8,747 nucleotides of DNA. Source: an uncultured Propionibacteriaceae bacterium. GTDB taxonomy: Bacteria > Actinomycetota > Actinomycetes > Propionibacteriales > Propionibacteriaceae. The number at the start of each line of letters is the position of its first letter. Within the stretch, counting starts at the first letter, position 1. The stretch is taken from NCBI GenBank assembly GCA_936941515.1, contig CAKZJI010000011.1, positions 1 through 8,747 on the forward strand. The letters run 5' to 3'. This document shows positions 1 to 7,155 of the stretch, piece after piece. The notes beneath the pieces were generated by a model, which saw nothing but the letters and a program-made list of their open reading frames with translations, made no database searches and was not told where the DNA came from. A program made the position numbers and the translations under genes.

Positions 1-505
1 GGGCGCTGACGCTGGAGCCGACCGCGAGCCTCTATCTGCAACGATCGCAGCATTATTCCGCGCTGGGTCAGGACGCGGCGGCGATGAAGGACGCCAATGC
101 CGCCCTGAAGCTGGATCCGGGTTCGGACTCCGCCCTGGTCCGTGTCGCCACGCTGATGGCTCAAGCGAAGCAGGGCGACGCCGCGGTCGCGATGGTCCAG
201 CCCAAGATCGACGAGGGCGGCAAGAGCCGTTTCGAGCGGATCGGTTGGAAGGCCGATTTGCAGATGATGGCCGGCGATTATGCCGGCGCGATCGCGACGC
301 TGGACACGGCGATCGCAGAAAAGCCGGGCGATCCGGCACTGCTGAACTCGCGCTGCTGGACCAAGGGGGTAGGGAATGTGTCGCTCGACACGGCGCTGAA
401 GGATTGCACCAAGGCGATCGAACTCGCGGACGATCCGAGCGCCGCCCTCGACAGCCGGGCGATGGTCTATTTCCGGATGAACCGCCTGGACGATGCGATC
501 GACCT
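1..505 (+). CDS. TPR-repeat protein, fragment (both ends missing)
   Basis: The frame is open from base 3, so the first ATG at 84 is internal and the true start lies outside the window. The translation has helical repeats of TPR type: [14 protein letters not shown]...ALKLDPGS at the left edge, then a [28 protein letters not shown] repeat ending in EKPGDP, and [18 protein letters not shown] near the right end. The segment reading [10 protein letters not shown] followed by [11 protein letters not shown] is, as I remember the family, typical of sphingomonad (Alphaproteobacteria) TPR proteins. TPR domains mediate protein-protein contacts; no partner or enzymatic role can be named here. The last repeat should continue with a second helix and a proline-ended turn, but the sequence changes to an unrelated protein after the DDAI residues, at about 495-512. 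Nothing else in the window is alphaproteobacterial, so this is probably a foreign piece joined by assembly. The TPR call is firm and the taxon is moderately supported. Confidence 0.75.
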
Positions 506-512
506 CATCGCC
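495..512. other. Probable chimeric junction 1: TPR gene to isomerase-like gene
   Basis: The + frame stays open, but protein character switches from a TPR helix (RLDDAI) to a TIM-barrel beta strand ([11 protein letters not shown]) without the rest of the repeat. The sequence GCGATCGACCTCATCGCC at this point could belong to either side, since DAI and DLIA are both plausible at their own family positions. Such shared short words are where assemblers join unrelated sequences. The precise breakpoint cannot be placed within these bases. Confidence 0.55.
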
Positions 513-641
513 GAGTCCGGATACCAGGGCGTGGCGCTGACCCTCGACATCCACCACCTCGACCCCTTCGCCGAGACCTGGGTGCAGGAGGCGCAGCGGG
601 TGTCGAGCCGCCTGCAGCGCCTCGGCCTCGGCTCGAACCTG
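504..641 (+). CDS. Sugar phosphate isomerase/epimerase-like TIM-barrel protein, short internal fragment
   Basis: About 45 residues continue in frame from the TPR fragment but do not look like [22 protein letters not shown] followed by DPFAETW and a helix ending [10 protein letters not shown] resembles the first beta-alpha units of the xylose-isomerase-like TIM barrel superfamily (AP endonuclease 2 / EboC-type sugar phosphate isomerases). In those proteins I would expect an E-T-G-A-R-type segment just after the LGL strand. Instead the sequence becomes the reverse complement of mnmA at about 624-641. The piece therefore has neither a start nor an end, and its substrate cannot be inferred. At roughly 130 bp it is close to a single short sequencing read, which fits an assembly bridge better than a real gene fusion. 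The family call rests on memory of the pattern without alignment, so it is tentative; the source organism is unknown. Confidence 0.42.
624..641. other. Probable chimeric junction 2: isomerase-like gene to mnmA (opposite strand)
   Basis: These 18 bases make sense in both flanking genes. On the + strand they read GLGSNL, the end of the isomerase-like match. On the - strand they read QVRAEA, the conserved MnmA continuation after DTPKP. To the right, only MnmA is meaningful; to the left, the MnmA frame stays open but turns into low-value sequence ([10 protein letters not shown] and onward) with no MnmA similarity. A shared word between two oppositely oriented genes is a signature of misjoining. 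Confidence 0.65.
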
Positions 642-1163
642 GGGTTTGGGGGTGTCCGCCAGCGGGAACAGGCAGTGACGCAGCTGCTCCTGGCTCAGCA
701 CCCCCAGCACGTAGGACTGGTCCTTGTCGGGGTCGGCTGCGCGGTGCAGTTCAAGTTCGCCATCGTTGTCCTCAATGCGCGCATAGTGACCGGTCGCGAC
801 GGCGTCGAAGCCCAGCGCCCGCCCACGGTCGAGGACAGCCGCGAATTTGATCTTCTCATTGCACCTGAGGCAGGGGTTCGGGGTGCGTCCGGCACGGTAC
901 TCATCCAGGAAGTCCTCAACAACCTCTGCCTGGAACTGCTCGGAGAAATCCCACACATAGAAGGGGATGTCCAGCAGGTCTGCGACGCGGCGGGCGTCAT
1001 GCGCGTCCTCCAGGGAGCAGCAGCCACGCGACCCGCTCCGGTACAGCTGGGGATTGCGGTTGAGGGCGAGATGCACGCCTGTCACATCATGCCCTGCCGC
1101 GACCAAACGCGCAGCGGCGACCGCAGAGTCCACCCCACCGGACATGGCAGCCAGCACCTTCAT
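624..1163 (-). CDS. mnmA: tRNA-specific 2-thiouridylase MnmA, N-terminal ~180 residues (truncated by junction)
   Basis: MnmA activates the wobble U34 C2 position of Lys, Glu and Gln tRNAs with ATP and replaces oxygen by sulfur, in the cytoplasm. The start is the ATG at 1161-1163 on the - strand, preceded by AGGAGG (1168-1173) with a 4-nt spacer. The protein begins [20 protein letters not shown], giving the PP-loop ATPase motif SGGVDS at residues 8-13. It then shows [17 protein letters not shown], the catalytic-cysteine segment [14 protein letters not shown], the ATGHYAR motif, and DKDQSYVLG. All are diagnostic of MnmA/TrmU. The family is normally about 360 residues; this copy stops matching at about residue 180 after [11 protein letters not shown]. 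The second catalytic cysteine and the C-terminal tRNA-binding and beta-barrel domains are therefore missing. The loss comes from the chimeric junction and is not evidence of a pseudogene. It lies 33 bp after the cysteine desulfurase gene, probably in one transcript. The frame remains open to base 1 by chance in GC-rich sequence. Confidence 0.93.
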
Positions 1164-1196
1164 GTTCCCTCCTTCGTCCGGCGCAGCCGCTGAATT

Positions 1197-2300
1197 CTAC
1201 CTGGCTGCCCGGGCCCGCTCGACTGCCTCGGGCAGGACGCCCTCCAGGTGCGCAATCTCATCGGAGGTGGTGGAGTGACCAAACGACAGACGCAGACACG
1301 CCGCGGCGTCCTCCTCAGATGCCCCCATGGCGAGAAGCACCTCGCTGGGCTGGTTGACTCCGGCCCGGCATGCCGAACCGGTGGCGGCGCAGACCCCCGC
1401 GCTGTCGAGGAGGAACAGCAGATCCTGGGACCGCAGCCCGGGGAAGGTGACGTTGAGGATATGGGGTGCGCACTCCCGCCCGTTGACCCGTCCCCCACAT
1501 CGGACGGCGAGGGCCTGGAGCCGTTCCCGCCAGGCCAACCACTGGGCGGCTGCAGCATTGAGATGCGCCGTCGCCGCCGTCGCCGCCGCCCCGAAGGCGG
1601 CCGCCAGCGCAACTGAGTTGGTCCCTGAGCGGATTCGGCTTTCCTGCCCGCCTCCTAGGCCGATGGGTGATGGGCTGACTCCTCTGCGCACCAGCAGGGC
1701 GCCGATGCCGACAGGCCCGCCGATCTTGTGCGCTGAGAGGCTCATGAGGTCCACACCGGAGTCTCCGAAGCTCAGCGGTATGTGCCCGAAGGCCTGGACT
1801 GCGTCGCTGTGGCTCCATGCACCGACACGCCGGGCTTGTTCCACCACATGGCTGAGGGGCTGTGTGACTCCCGTCTCGTTGTTGACGGCCATCACCGAGA
1901 CCACTGCCACCTGCTGATCCACCAGCTCCCAGGCCTCCGGGATGATGACGCCGTCAGCCCCGACCGGCAGGACCTCCGCCCCGAAACGGCGGGCCTCCAA
2001 AACAGCGGGATGCTCAACCGCGGACATCAGCGCACGGGGTCGTTCGGGACGTGCCCGCATTGACCCCAGCACCGCGATGCTGTCAGCCTCCGAGCCTCCT
2101 GAGGTGAACACCACCTCCGATGGCCTCGCACCGGCCGCCGCCGCTAGCTCCTCCCTGGCCTCCTCCAGCCTGCGACGCGCGCGCTGACCCATGCGGTGAA
2201 GCGAGGACGGGTTGCCGACGACTAAGAGTTCCCCCACGAGGACATCATGTGCCTCCGGTCGCATGGGGGATGTGGCGGCGTGATCGAAGTAGCTCTGCAC
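1197..2300 (-). CDS. Cysteine desulfurase (IscS/NifS family, class V aminotransferase fold)
   Basis: A complete 367-residue PLP enzyme that converts L-cysteine to alanine and holds the sulfur as a persulfide. It starts at GTG (2298-2300) and ends TAG. Motifs in order: YFDHAATSP at residue 4; TSGGSEADS (66-74), which grips the PLP phosphate; EHP (96-98), with the His that stacks on PLP; VMAVNNETG; SHSDAVQ, with Asp166 and Gln169 contacting the cofactor; SLSAHKIGG, with Lys192 as the Schiff-base lysine; GGGQESRIRSGTNSV; and TGSACRAGVNQPSE, with Cys311 as the persulfide cysteine. The active-site loop around Cys311 is spaced as in group I enzymes (IscS/NifS) rather than SufS. With mnmA 33 bp downstream, its likely job is sulfur supply for tRNA 2-thiouridine, as for the dedicated YrvO-MnmA pair of Bacillus subtilis. 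It may also feed iron-sulfur assembly. No strong Shine-Dalgarno precedes the GTG, but the protein start matches the usual family N-terminus. The choice between the names iscS and nifS cannot be made here. Confidence 0.95.
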   Translation of the reverse strand: MQSYFDHAATSPMRPEAHDVLVGELLVVGNPSSLHRMGQRARRRLEEAREELAAAAGARPSEVVFTSGGSEADSIAVLGSMRARPERPRALMSAVEHPAVLEARRFGAEVLPVGADGVIIPEAWELVDQQVAVVSVMAVNNETGVTQPLSHVVEQARRVGAWSHSDAVQAFGHIPLSFGDSGVDLMSLSAHKIGGPVGIGALLVRRGVSPSPIGLGGGQESRIRSGTNSVALAAAFGAAATAATAHLNAAAAQWLAWRERLQALAVRCGGRVNGRECAPHILNVTFPGLRSQDLLFLLDSAGVCAATGSACRAGVNQPSEVLLAMGASEEDAAACLRLSFGHSTTSDEIAHLEGVLPEAVERARAAR

Positions 2301-2340
2301 CCCACAACACTAACGCTGCGCGATGGCCCCCGATTGGCCA

Positions 2341-2370
2341 TTGCGAGGGGCTCAATTATGGCACTATAGA
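2341..2370 (+). promoter_or_regulatory. Candidate sigma70-type promoter for glgX
   Basis: TTGCGA (2341-2346) and TATAGA (2365-2370) are separated by 18 nt and each match four of six bases of the housekeeping consensus. Initiation near 2377 would give a leader of about 34 nt to the glgX ATG at 2411, which has AGAAAGG (2398-2404) with a 6-nt spacer as its ribosome-binding site. The position of the promoter also supports 2411 over the upstream in-frame ATG at 2120. The element overlaps the opposing promoter for the desulfurase operon. Confidence 0.45.
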
Positions 2371-2383
2371 CCGGCCCTGCAGC
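2355..2383 (-). promoter_or_regulatory. Candidate extended -10 promoter for the cysteine desulfurase-mnmA operon
   Basis: Reading the - strand, TGCCATAAT (bases 2355-2363) matches an extended -10 element (TGn followed by CATAAT, five of six consensus bases). The -35 position 17 nt further upstream (2378-2383, GCTGCA) is poor, as is common for extended -10 promoters. Initiation near 2348 would leave a leader of about 48 nt before the GTG at 2300. This is sequence matching only. Confidence 0.4.
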
Positions 2384-2410
2384 AGGTTTTCTCACACAGA
2401 AAGGCAATGG

Positions 2411-4543
2411 ATGCTCACCGAGCCACTCGACAGCAGACGCCTCGGCGCACACGTCGAGAACGGTGGCGTCCGCTTCGGCCTGTGGGCACCGCACGCCTCC
2501 AGAGTCGAGCTGACCTTGGTCGACGCGATGAACCGGCAGTGGAACCTCCCGATGGACCCCGACAACCGCCAGGTCTGGTCGCTTTTCGTTCCCGGCATCA
2601 CCGCCGGCCAGGAATATGGATTCCGTGTTCACGGCGACTGGGCACCGGAGCACGGTCGCCGGTTCAACCCGGCTCGGCTACTGCTGGACCCCTATGCCCG
2701 GGCGGTCAGCGGGGGCATCGACTACCGGGGACCCATCCACGACCACATCGCCAGCGACGACTTCCGGCCCGACACCACAGATTCGTTCGGGACGGTGCCG
2801 CTGGGAGTCGTCGTCGCCGACACCCCGCCGCCTCCCCCCGTGGCGGGCGGCAGGCGGCCCATGGCCGAGACCGTGATCTACGAGATCCATCTGCGGGGCT
2901 TCACAAAGATGCACCCCCTGGTGCCCGAGCATCTGCGGGGCTCCTACGCGGGCTTGGCCTATCCGGATGTGATCTCCTATCTCCTCGATGCCGGCATCAC
3001 CGCCGTGGAGTTGCTTCCCATCCACCACTTCGCCTCGGAGCCCTTCGTGGCGCACAAGGGGCTGCGGAACTATTGGGGATACAACACCCTGAGCTACTTC
3101 GCCCCCCACGCCTACTACGCGACCAGAGGCACTCATGGAAGCCAGGTCTCCGAGTTCAAGGCAATGGTGGCTGCGTTGCATGACGCGGGAATCGAGGTGA
3201 TCCTCGACGTCGTGTATAACCACACAGCAGAAGGCGGTCACGAGGGTCCGACCCTGTCGATGCGGGGCATCGACCACGCCAGCTACTACCGGCTGACGGA
3301 GGATCTGCGCGATGACTACGACGTCACCGGGTGCGGGAACTCCGTCAACACCTCGTCCCCCGCCGTCCGGCAGCTCATCATGGACTCGCTGCGCTACTGG
3401 GTTCAGCACATGGGAGTCGATGGCTTCCGCTTCGACCTGGCCACCACGCTGCTGCGTGATGAGCGACACCACGTCGTCCACGATCATCCGCTCAAACGCG
3501 AGATCGACTCCGATCCAGTCCTGTCCCAGGTCAAGTTGATAGCCGAGCCCTGGGACATCGGCCCCTACGGCTACCAGCTGGGCGGCTACGGGAAGGGCTG
3601 GTCTGAGTGGAATGACCGCTTCCGGGACCACGTGCGTGACTACTGGCGTGGATACGTCCACGGTGTGCAGGAGCTGGCGACCCGGCTGGCTGGCTCACCA
3701 GACGTGTTCAACAACTCCCAGGGGCGCTCACCGCAGGCATCGATCAACTTCGTCGCAGCCCACGACGGCTTCACGATTCGAGATCTCGTGAGCTACGACG
3801 TGAAACACAATTCCGCCAACGGGGAGGGCAACCGGGATGGCTCCGATCACAACCGGTCGTGGAACCACGGTGTGGAGGGCGACACCGAGGACCCCGCAAT
3901 CCGGGCCCTGCGGATCAGGCAGGTGCTGAACCTGCACGCCACCCAGCTGTTGGCGGCCGGGACTCCGATGATCCTGGCTGGTGATGAGTTCGGCAGGACG
4001 CAGAAGGGCAACAACAATGCCTACTGCCAGGACTCGCCCCTCAGCTGGGTGCATTGGGATCTCGAACCGGATTGGGAGGCGATGCGTCAGCGCTTCGTGG
4101 CGCTGCTCAAGCTACGTCGGGAGCATCCGCTGCTGCGCACCGACCGTTTCCTGCATCACCATGACGTATTCAACGAGCATGGTGAGAATCTGGGCCGGGT
4201 CGACCTGGCCTGGTTCAATGGGAAGGGCGGGCCGATGACCGACCCGGACTGGCATGACGGCTCCCGGCGCCTGCTCGGGATGTACACCTCAGATGCCAAG
4301 GAGGCCTTCCTGGCCTGGTTCCACTCAGGTGCCGAGCCCATCAGCATCACGATGCCATGCCTTCCCTGGGCAACCGGCCTGCGAATCATCTGGCATTCCG
4401 CGGACGAGGACGAGTTACCGCGCGAGGGCTTGGCTCCGGGAGCCACCATCACGCTTCCCGGCCGCTGCGTCGCGCTGATGAGCTGCGATGTTCCAAGGAC
4501 CGCGGCGGAGCTGCTCAGCATGCCGCTGTCCCTCATGCCCTGA
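2411..4543 (+). CDS. glgX: Glycogen debranching enzyme GlgX (isoamylase-type, GH13)
   Basis: A complete 710-residue cytoplasmic enzyme that hydrolyses alpha-1,6 branches, typically the short stubs left on phosphorylase-trimmed glycogen. The ATG at 2411 is chosen because a ribosome-binding site precedes it, a candidate promoter lies just upstream, and the family N-terminus begins here. The frame is open back to 2120, but that extension lies across the desulfurase gene on the other strand and has no family similarity. A CBM48-like N-terminal domain (GVRFGLWAPHASRVEL, about residues 17-32) leads into the GH13 barrel. Barrel motifs: region I DVVYNH at 266; region II GFRFDLA with nucleophile Asp342; region III AEPWD with acid/base Glu379; region IV AAHDGFT with His451-Asp452. 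NGEGNRDG and KGNNNAYCQDSPLSW are also typical of GlgX/TreX. Length is usual for the family. It is convergent with glgP, its functional partner. No odd codon use or frame break was seen. Confidence 0.96.
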   Translation: MLTEPLDSRRLGAHVENGGVRFGLWAPHASRVELTLVDAMNRQWNLPMDPDNRQVWSLFVPGITAGQEYGFRVHGDWAPEHGRRFNPARLLLDPYARAVSGGIDYRGPIHDHIASDDFRPDTTDSFGTVPLGVVVADTPPPPPVAGGRRPMAETVIYEIHLRGFTKMHPLVPEHLRGSYAGLAYPDVISYLLDAGITAVELLPIHHFASEPFVAHKGLRNYWGYNTLSYFAPHAYYATRGTHGSQVSEFKAMVAALHDAGIEVILDVVYNHTAEGGHEGPTLSMRGIDHASYYRLTEDLRDDYDVTGCGNSVNTSSPAVRQLIMDSLRYWVQHMGVDGFRFDLATTLLRDERHHVVHDHPLKREIDSDPVLSQVKLIAEPWDIGPYGYQLGGYGKGWSEWNDRFRDHVRDYWRGYVHGVQELATRLAGSPDVFNNSQGRSPQASINFVAAHDGFTIRDLVSYDVKHNSANGEGNRDGSDHNRSWNHGVEGDTEDPAIRALRIRQVLNLHATQLLAAGTPMILAGDEFGRTQKGNNNAYCQDSPLSWVHWDLEPDWEAMRQRFVALLKLRREHPLLRTDRFLHHHDVFNEHGENLGRVDLAWFNGKGGPMTDPDWHDGSRRLLGMYTSDAKEAFLAWFHSGAEPISITMPCLPWATGLRIIWHSADEDELPREGLAPGATITLPGRCVALMSCDVPRTAAELLSMPLSLMP

Positions 4544-4560
4544 ACCTGCCCCACAATCGC

Positions 4561-4595
4561 GAACCGGTCCCCGAGGAGGGCTCGGGAACCGGTTC
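4561..4595. terminator. Hairpin between convergent glgX and glgP, likely bidirectional terminator
   Basis: The arms GAACCGGTCCCCGAG (4561-4575) and CTCGGGAACCGGTTC (4581-4595) pair over 15 positions with a single C/A mismatch, around a 5-nt loop GAGGG. It begins 18 nt after the glgX stop and ends 10 nt before the glgP stop codon on the other strand, so it is placed to end both transcripts. There is no T-run on either side, which is common for hairpin terminators in Actinomycetota but leaves the mechanism unproven. Confidence 0.75.
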
Positions 4596-4605
4596 ATCAC
4601 GATGA

Positions 4606-7155
4606 TCAGCGGATGACGGTCGCGAGGCCCATCTCCGAATCCGAGGACAGCAGCGGATGAGAGGGCACCACGCGAGCCAGGCAGCCGATCTGCCCGGCAT
4701 ACCGGGTGGGAACCTCGGCGACGAACCGGGTCACCCCATCGGATTCCCCGGCGGGAACCGTCGGATACTTGCGAATGTTATGCAGAACATCCTCGTTATC
4801 GACGTCACCGAAGATCAGCTGCACCGAGACGTCCTCTGCGCTCAGATTCCCGAGGCGCACGTCGACAGTGGGGCGGAGCACCGTTCCAGTTTCGAGGAGC
4901 TCGGTGACGCCGACGTCAAGACCAGCGACCTGGAGGGAGTGCCAGTCACGGCGGACCCGCTCCTTCCACTGCGCCAGGTCAGAGGCGACACGTTCATCCG
5001 CACGTGCGGCAAGCGAGGCGGCCGCCGGGGTGTAGTAGTCGGTGACGTAGTCACGAACCATCCTGGATGCCAGGATCTCGGGCCCGAGATCAGAGATGCA
5101 GTCACGCATCATCTGAAGCCACTGGGTCGGGTTGCCGTTGGCATCCAGCGTGTAGAACCGTGGGATGATCTCGTTCTCAATGATCGAGTAGAGGAACTCG
5201 GCCTCGGTGGCGTCACGCTCCGCCTGGTCCGTGATGCCCTCAGCCGACGGGATCTCCCAGCCAAATTTGGGAGAGTACAGCTCATCCCACCAGCCGTCGC
5301 GGATCGACAGGTTAGCAGCGCCGTTCAAGGCGGCCTTCATGCCGGAGGTTCCGCAGGCCTCGTAGGGACGCAGCGGATTGTTGACCCACACGTCGCAGCC
5401 TGGGTAGAGCGGCCGAGCCAGTGACATGTCGTAGTCGGGCAGGAACACCAGCTTGCCACGCACATCCTCCTGGTCGGAGAACTGCACCATCTGCTGGATC
5501 AGCGACTTGCCGATGTTGTCAGCCGGGTGGGCCTTGCCCGCGATCACGATCTGGATGGGGGTGGTGGGATGGTTCAGCAGAGCCTTCAGCCGCTCGGGGT
5601 CTGAGAGCATCAGCGTGAGACGTTTGTAGGAGGCGCCACGCCTGGCGAATCCCAAAGTCAGCACACGCGGGTTGAGGGCCTCAGCCGTCCAATCCGACGG
5701 GATGCCCCGTGCCCGGCATGACTCAGCGAGCCGCCTGCGCGCCATGTGAATCATCGACGACCGCAGCTGCCGCTTGAGCGACCACAGGGTGTCATCGTCG
5801 ACGTTCTGGATGGCGGACCAGTCGTAGCCGTCGATGACGGTGCTGGAGTCGTCCGTGTGGGCCTTCAGGATCTCCAGCAGCTCAGGATGGATCCACGTCC
5901 GGTGGTGGACACCGTTGGTGACCGATCCGATCGGGACCTCCGTGGCGTCGAAGTTCGGCCACAGGCCGTTGAACATGTCTCGGGAGACCTCACCGTGCAA
6001 CTTCGAGACGCCGTTGGCCCGCTGCCCCAGTCTCAACCCGAGAACGGCCATGTTGTAGCGGGATGTGTCCCCGCCCTCATAGGTCTCCGCGCCGAAGGAC
6101 ATGATGGCGTCCAGCGGCACTCCGGGATCGAAGTGGGCGAACTCCCTCTCGATCAGTGATCTGTCGAAGCGGTCGATGCCTGCCGGCACCGGGGTGTGGG
6201 TGGTGAAGACGGTGCCGGCTCGGGTGAGCTCGATGGCGGTCTGCAGGTCATACCCGGCGGCGCGGTATTCCCGGATGCGCTCGAATCCCAGGAAGCCGGC
6301 ATGCCCCTCATTGCAGTGGTAGACATCGGGCTGGGGACGTCCGCTGATCTCGCAGTATCGGCGCAGCGCCCGGATGCCGCCGATACCGAGGACAACCTCC
6401 TGTGCGAGCCGGTGCTCGGTGCCGCCGCCATAGAGACGGTCGGTGATGTTGCGGGCCTCTGGGTCGTTGTCGTCGCGGTCGGTGTCCAGCATCAGCAGGG
6501 GGATGCGCCCGACGGAGGCCACCCAGATGGAGGCGTACACTTCACGTCCGCCGACGTTGACGCTGATCTCCTGGGGGTTCCCGGATGCATCAAGCAGACG
6601 CGTCACGGGAAGCTCATTGGAGGAGAGCACCGGATAGCGCTCCTGCTGCCAGCCAGCGGCGTTCAGCGACTGCCGGAAGTAGCCGCAGCGGTATAGCAGT
6701 CCGACGCCGACGAGCGGCAGTCCCAGATCCGAGGCAGCCTTGAGGTGATCACCTGCGAGGATCCCCAAGCCACCCGAGTACTGGGGAAGAACCTGAGTGA
6801 CACCGAACTCTGCGGAGAAATAGCCGATGCCCGCAGGAGCATCGCTGTGCTCTTTCGCGTAACGCTGGAACCACAGGTCGGCGGAGAGATAGTTGGTCAG
6901 GTCGTCGTGAAGGAGCTCCACGTTGCGGACGAAGACCTGGTCAGCGGCGAGTTGCTGGACACGGTCGCCTTTCACTGCGGAAAGCAGCTTCACCGGGTCC
7001 TCTCCCACCTCCTCCCAGAGCTTGGGGTCGATGGCGCGGAACAGGTCCTGGGTTTCCTGGTGCCAGGACCAGCGGAGGTTTTTCGCGAGGGCATCGAGCT
7101 TGGAGATTCGCTCGGGCAGCACGGGGTGAACTGTGAATCGTCGGAATGCACGCAC
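4606..7155 (-). CDS. glgP: Alpha-glucan (glycogen) phosphorylase GlgP, GT35, DUF3417 type
   Basis: A complete 849-residue PLP enzyme that uses phosphate to release glucose 1-phosphate from the non-reducing ends of glycogen in the cytoplasm. The start is GTG (7153-7155), giving VRAFRRFTVHPVLPERI, the usual N-terminus of phosphorylases with the DUF3417 domain. That domain continues through NLRWSWHQETQDLF. Catalytic-domain motifs: GYFSAEFGVTQVLPQYSGGL (111-130), NEGHAGF at 282, THTPVPAGIDRF around His320, SVTNGVHHRTW, and EACGTSGMKAALNG with Lys607 as the PLP lysine. The N-terminal domain marks it as the short bacterial type found in mycobacteria rather than the animal or E. coli GlgP/MalP type. 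Phosphorylase stalls near branch points, which is where the convergent neighbour GlgX acts. It is divergent from glgE with 103 bp between start codons. No Shine-Dalgarno precedes the GTG; see the promoter entry for a possible leaderless start. Confidence 0.96.
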   Translation of the reverse strand: MRAFRRFTVHPVLPERISKLDALAKNLRWSWHQETQDLFRAIDPKLWEEVGEDPVKLLSAVKGDRVQQLAADQVFVRNVELLHDDLTNYLSADLWFQRYAKEHSDAPAGIGYFSAEFGVTQVLPQYSGGLGILAGDHLKAASDLGLPLVGVGLLYRCGYFRQSLNAAGWQQERYPVLSSNELPVTRLLDASGNPQEISVNVGGREVYASIWVASVGRIPLLMLDTDRDDNDPEARNITDRLYGGGTEHRLAQEVVLGIGGIRALRRYCEISGRPQPDVYHCNEGHAGFLGFERIREYRAAGYDLQTAIELTRAGTVFTTHTPVPAGIDRFDRSLIEREFAHFDPGVPLDAIMSFGAETYEGGDTSRYNMAVLGLRLGQRANGVSKLHGEVSRDMFNGLWPNFDATEVPIGSVTNGVHHRTWIHPELLEILKAHTDDSSTVIDGYDWSAIQNVDDDTLWSLKRQLRSSMIHMARRRLAESCRARGIPSDWTAEALNPRVLTLGFARRGASYKRLTLMLSDPERLKALLNHPTTPIQIVIAGKAHPADNIGKSLIQQMVQFSDQEDVRGKLVFLPDYDMSLARPLYPGCDVWVNNPLRPYEACGTSGMKAALNGAANLSIRDGWWDELYSPKFGWEIPSAEGITDQAERDATEAEFLYSIIENEIIPRFYTLDANGNPTQWLQMMRDCISDLGPEILASRMVRDYVTDYYTPAAASLAARADERVASDLAQWKERVRRDWHSLQVAGLDVGVTELLETGTVLRPTVDVRLGNLSAEDVSVQLIFGDVDNEDVLHNIRKYPTVPAGESDGVTRFVAEVPTRYAGQIGCLARVVPSHPLLSSDSEMGLATVIR

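Noticed and set aside
1..623. Continuation of the mnmA frame on the - strand to base 1
   Set aside because: The frame is open, but the translation after QVRAEA has no MnmA residues (no second catalytic cysteine motif) and lies antisense to the TPR and isomerase-like pieces.
642..1193. Continuation of the + strand ORF (84-1193) as a novel fusion protein
   Set aside because: From about 642 onward it is exactly antisense to mnmA, whose motifs ([21 protein letters not shown]) are unambiguous on the - strand; the open + frame is a GC-rich shadow.
1560..1600. GCC/GTC-rich trinucleotide run resembling a simple repeat
   Set aside because: It encodes the alanine-rich helix (AAAFGAAATAATAH) of the cysteine desulfurase on the - strand and is explained by high-GC codon use.
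2120..2410. N-terminal extension of glgX from the ATG at 2120
   Set aside because: It overlaps the cysteine desulfurase gene on the other strand, has no family similarity, and the ATG at 2411 has its own ribosome-binding site and promoter candidate.
2678..3661. 327-residue - strand ORF inside glgX
   Set aside because: It is the antisense of GlgX catalytic regions I and II; no independent domain or ribosome site.
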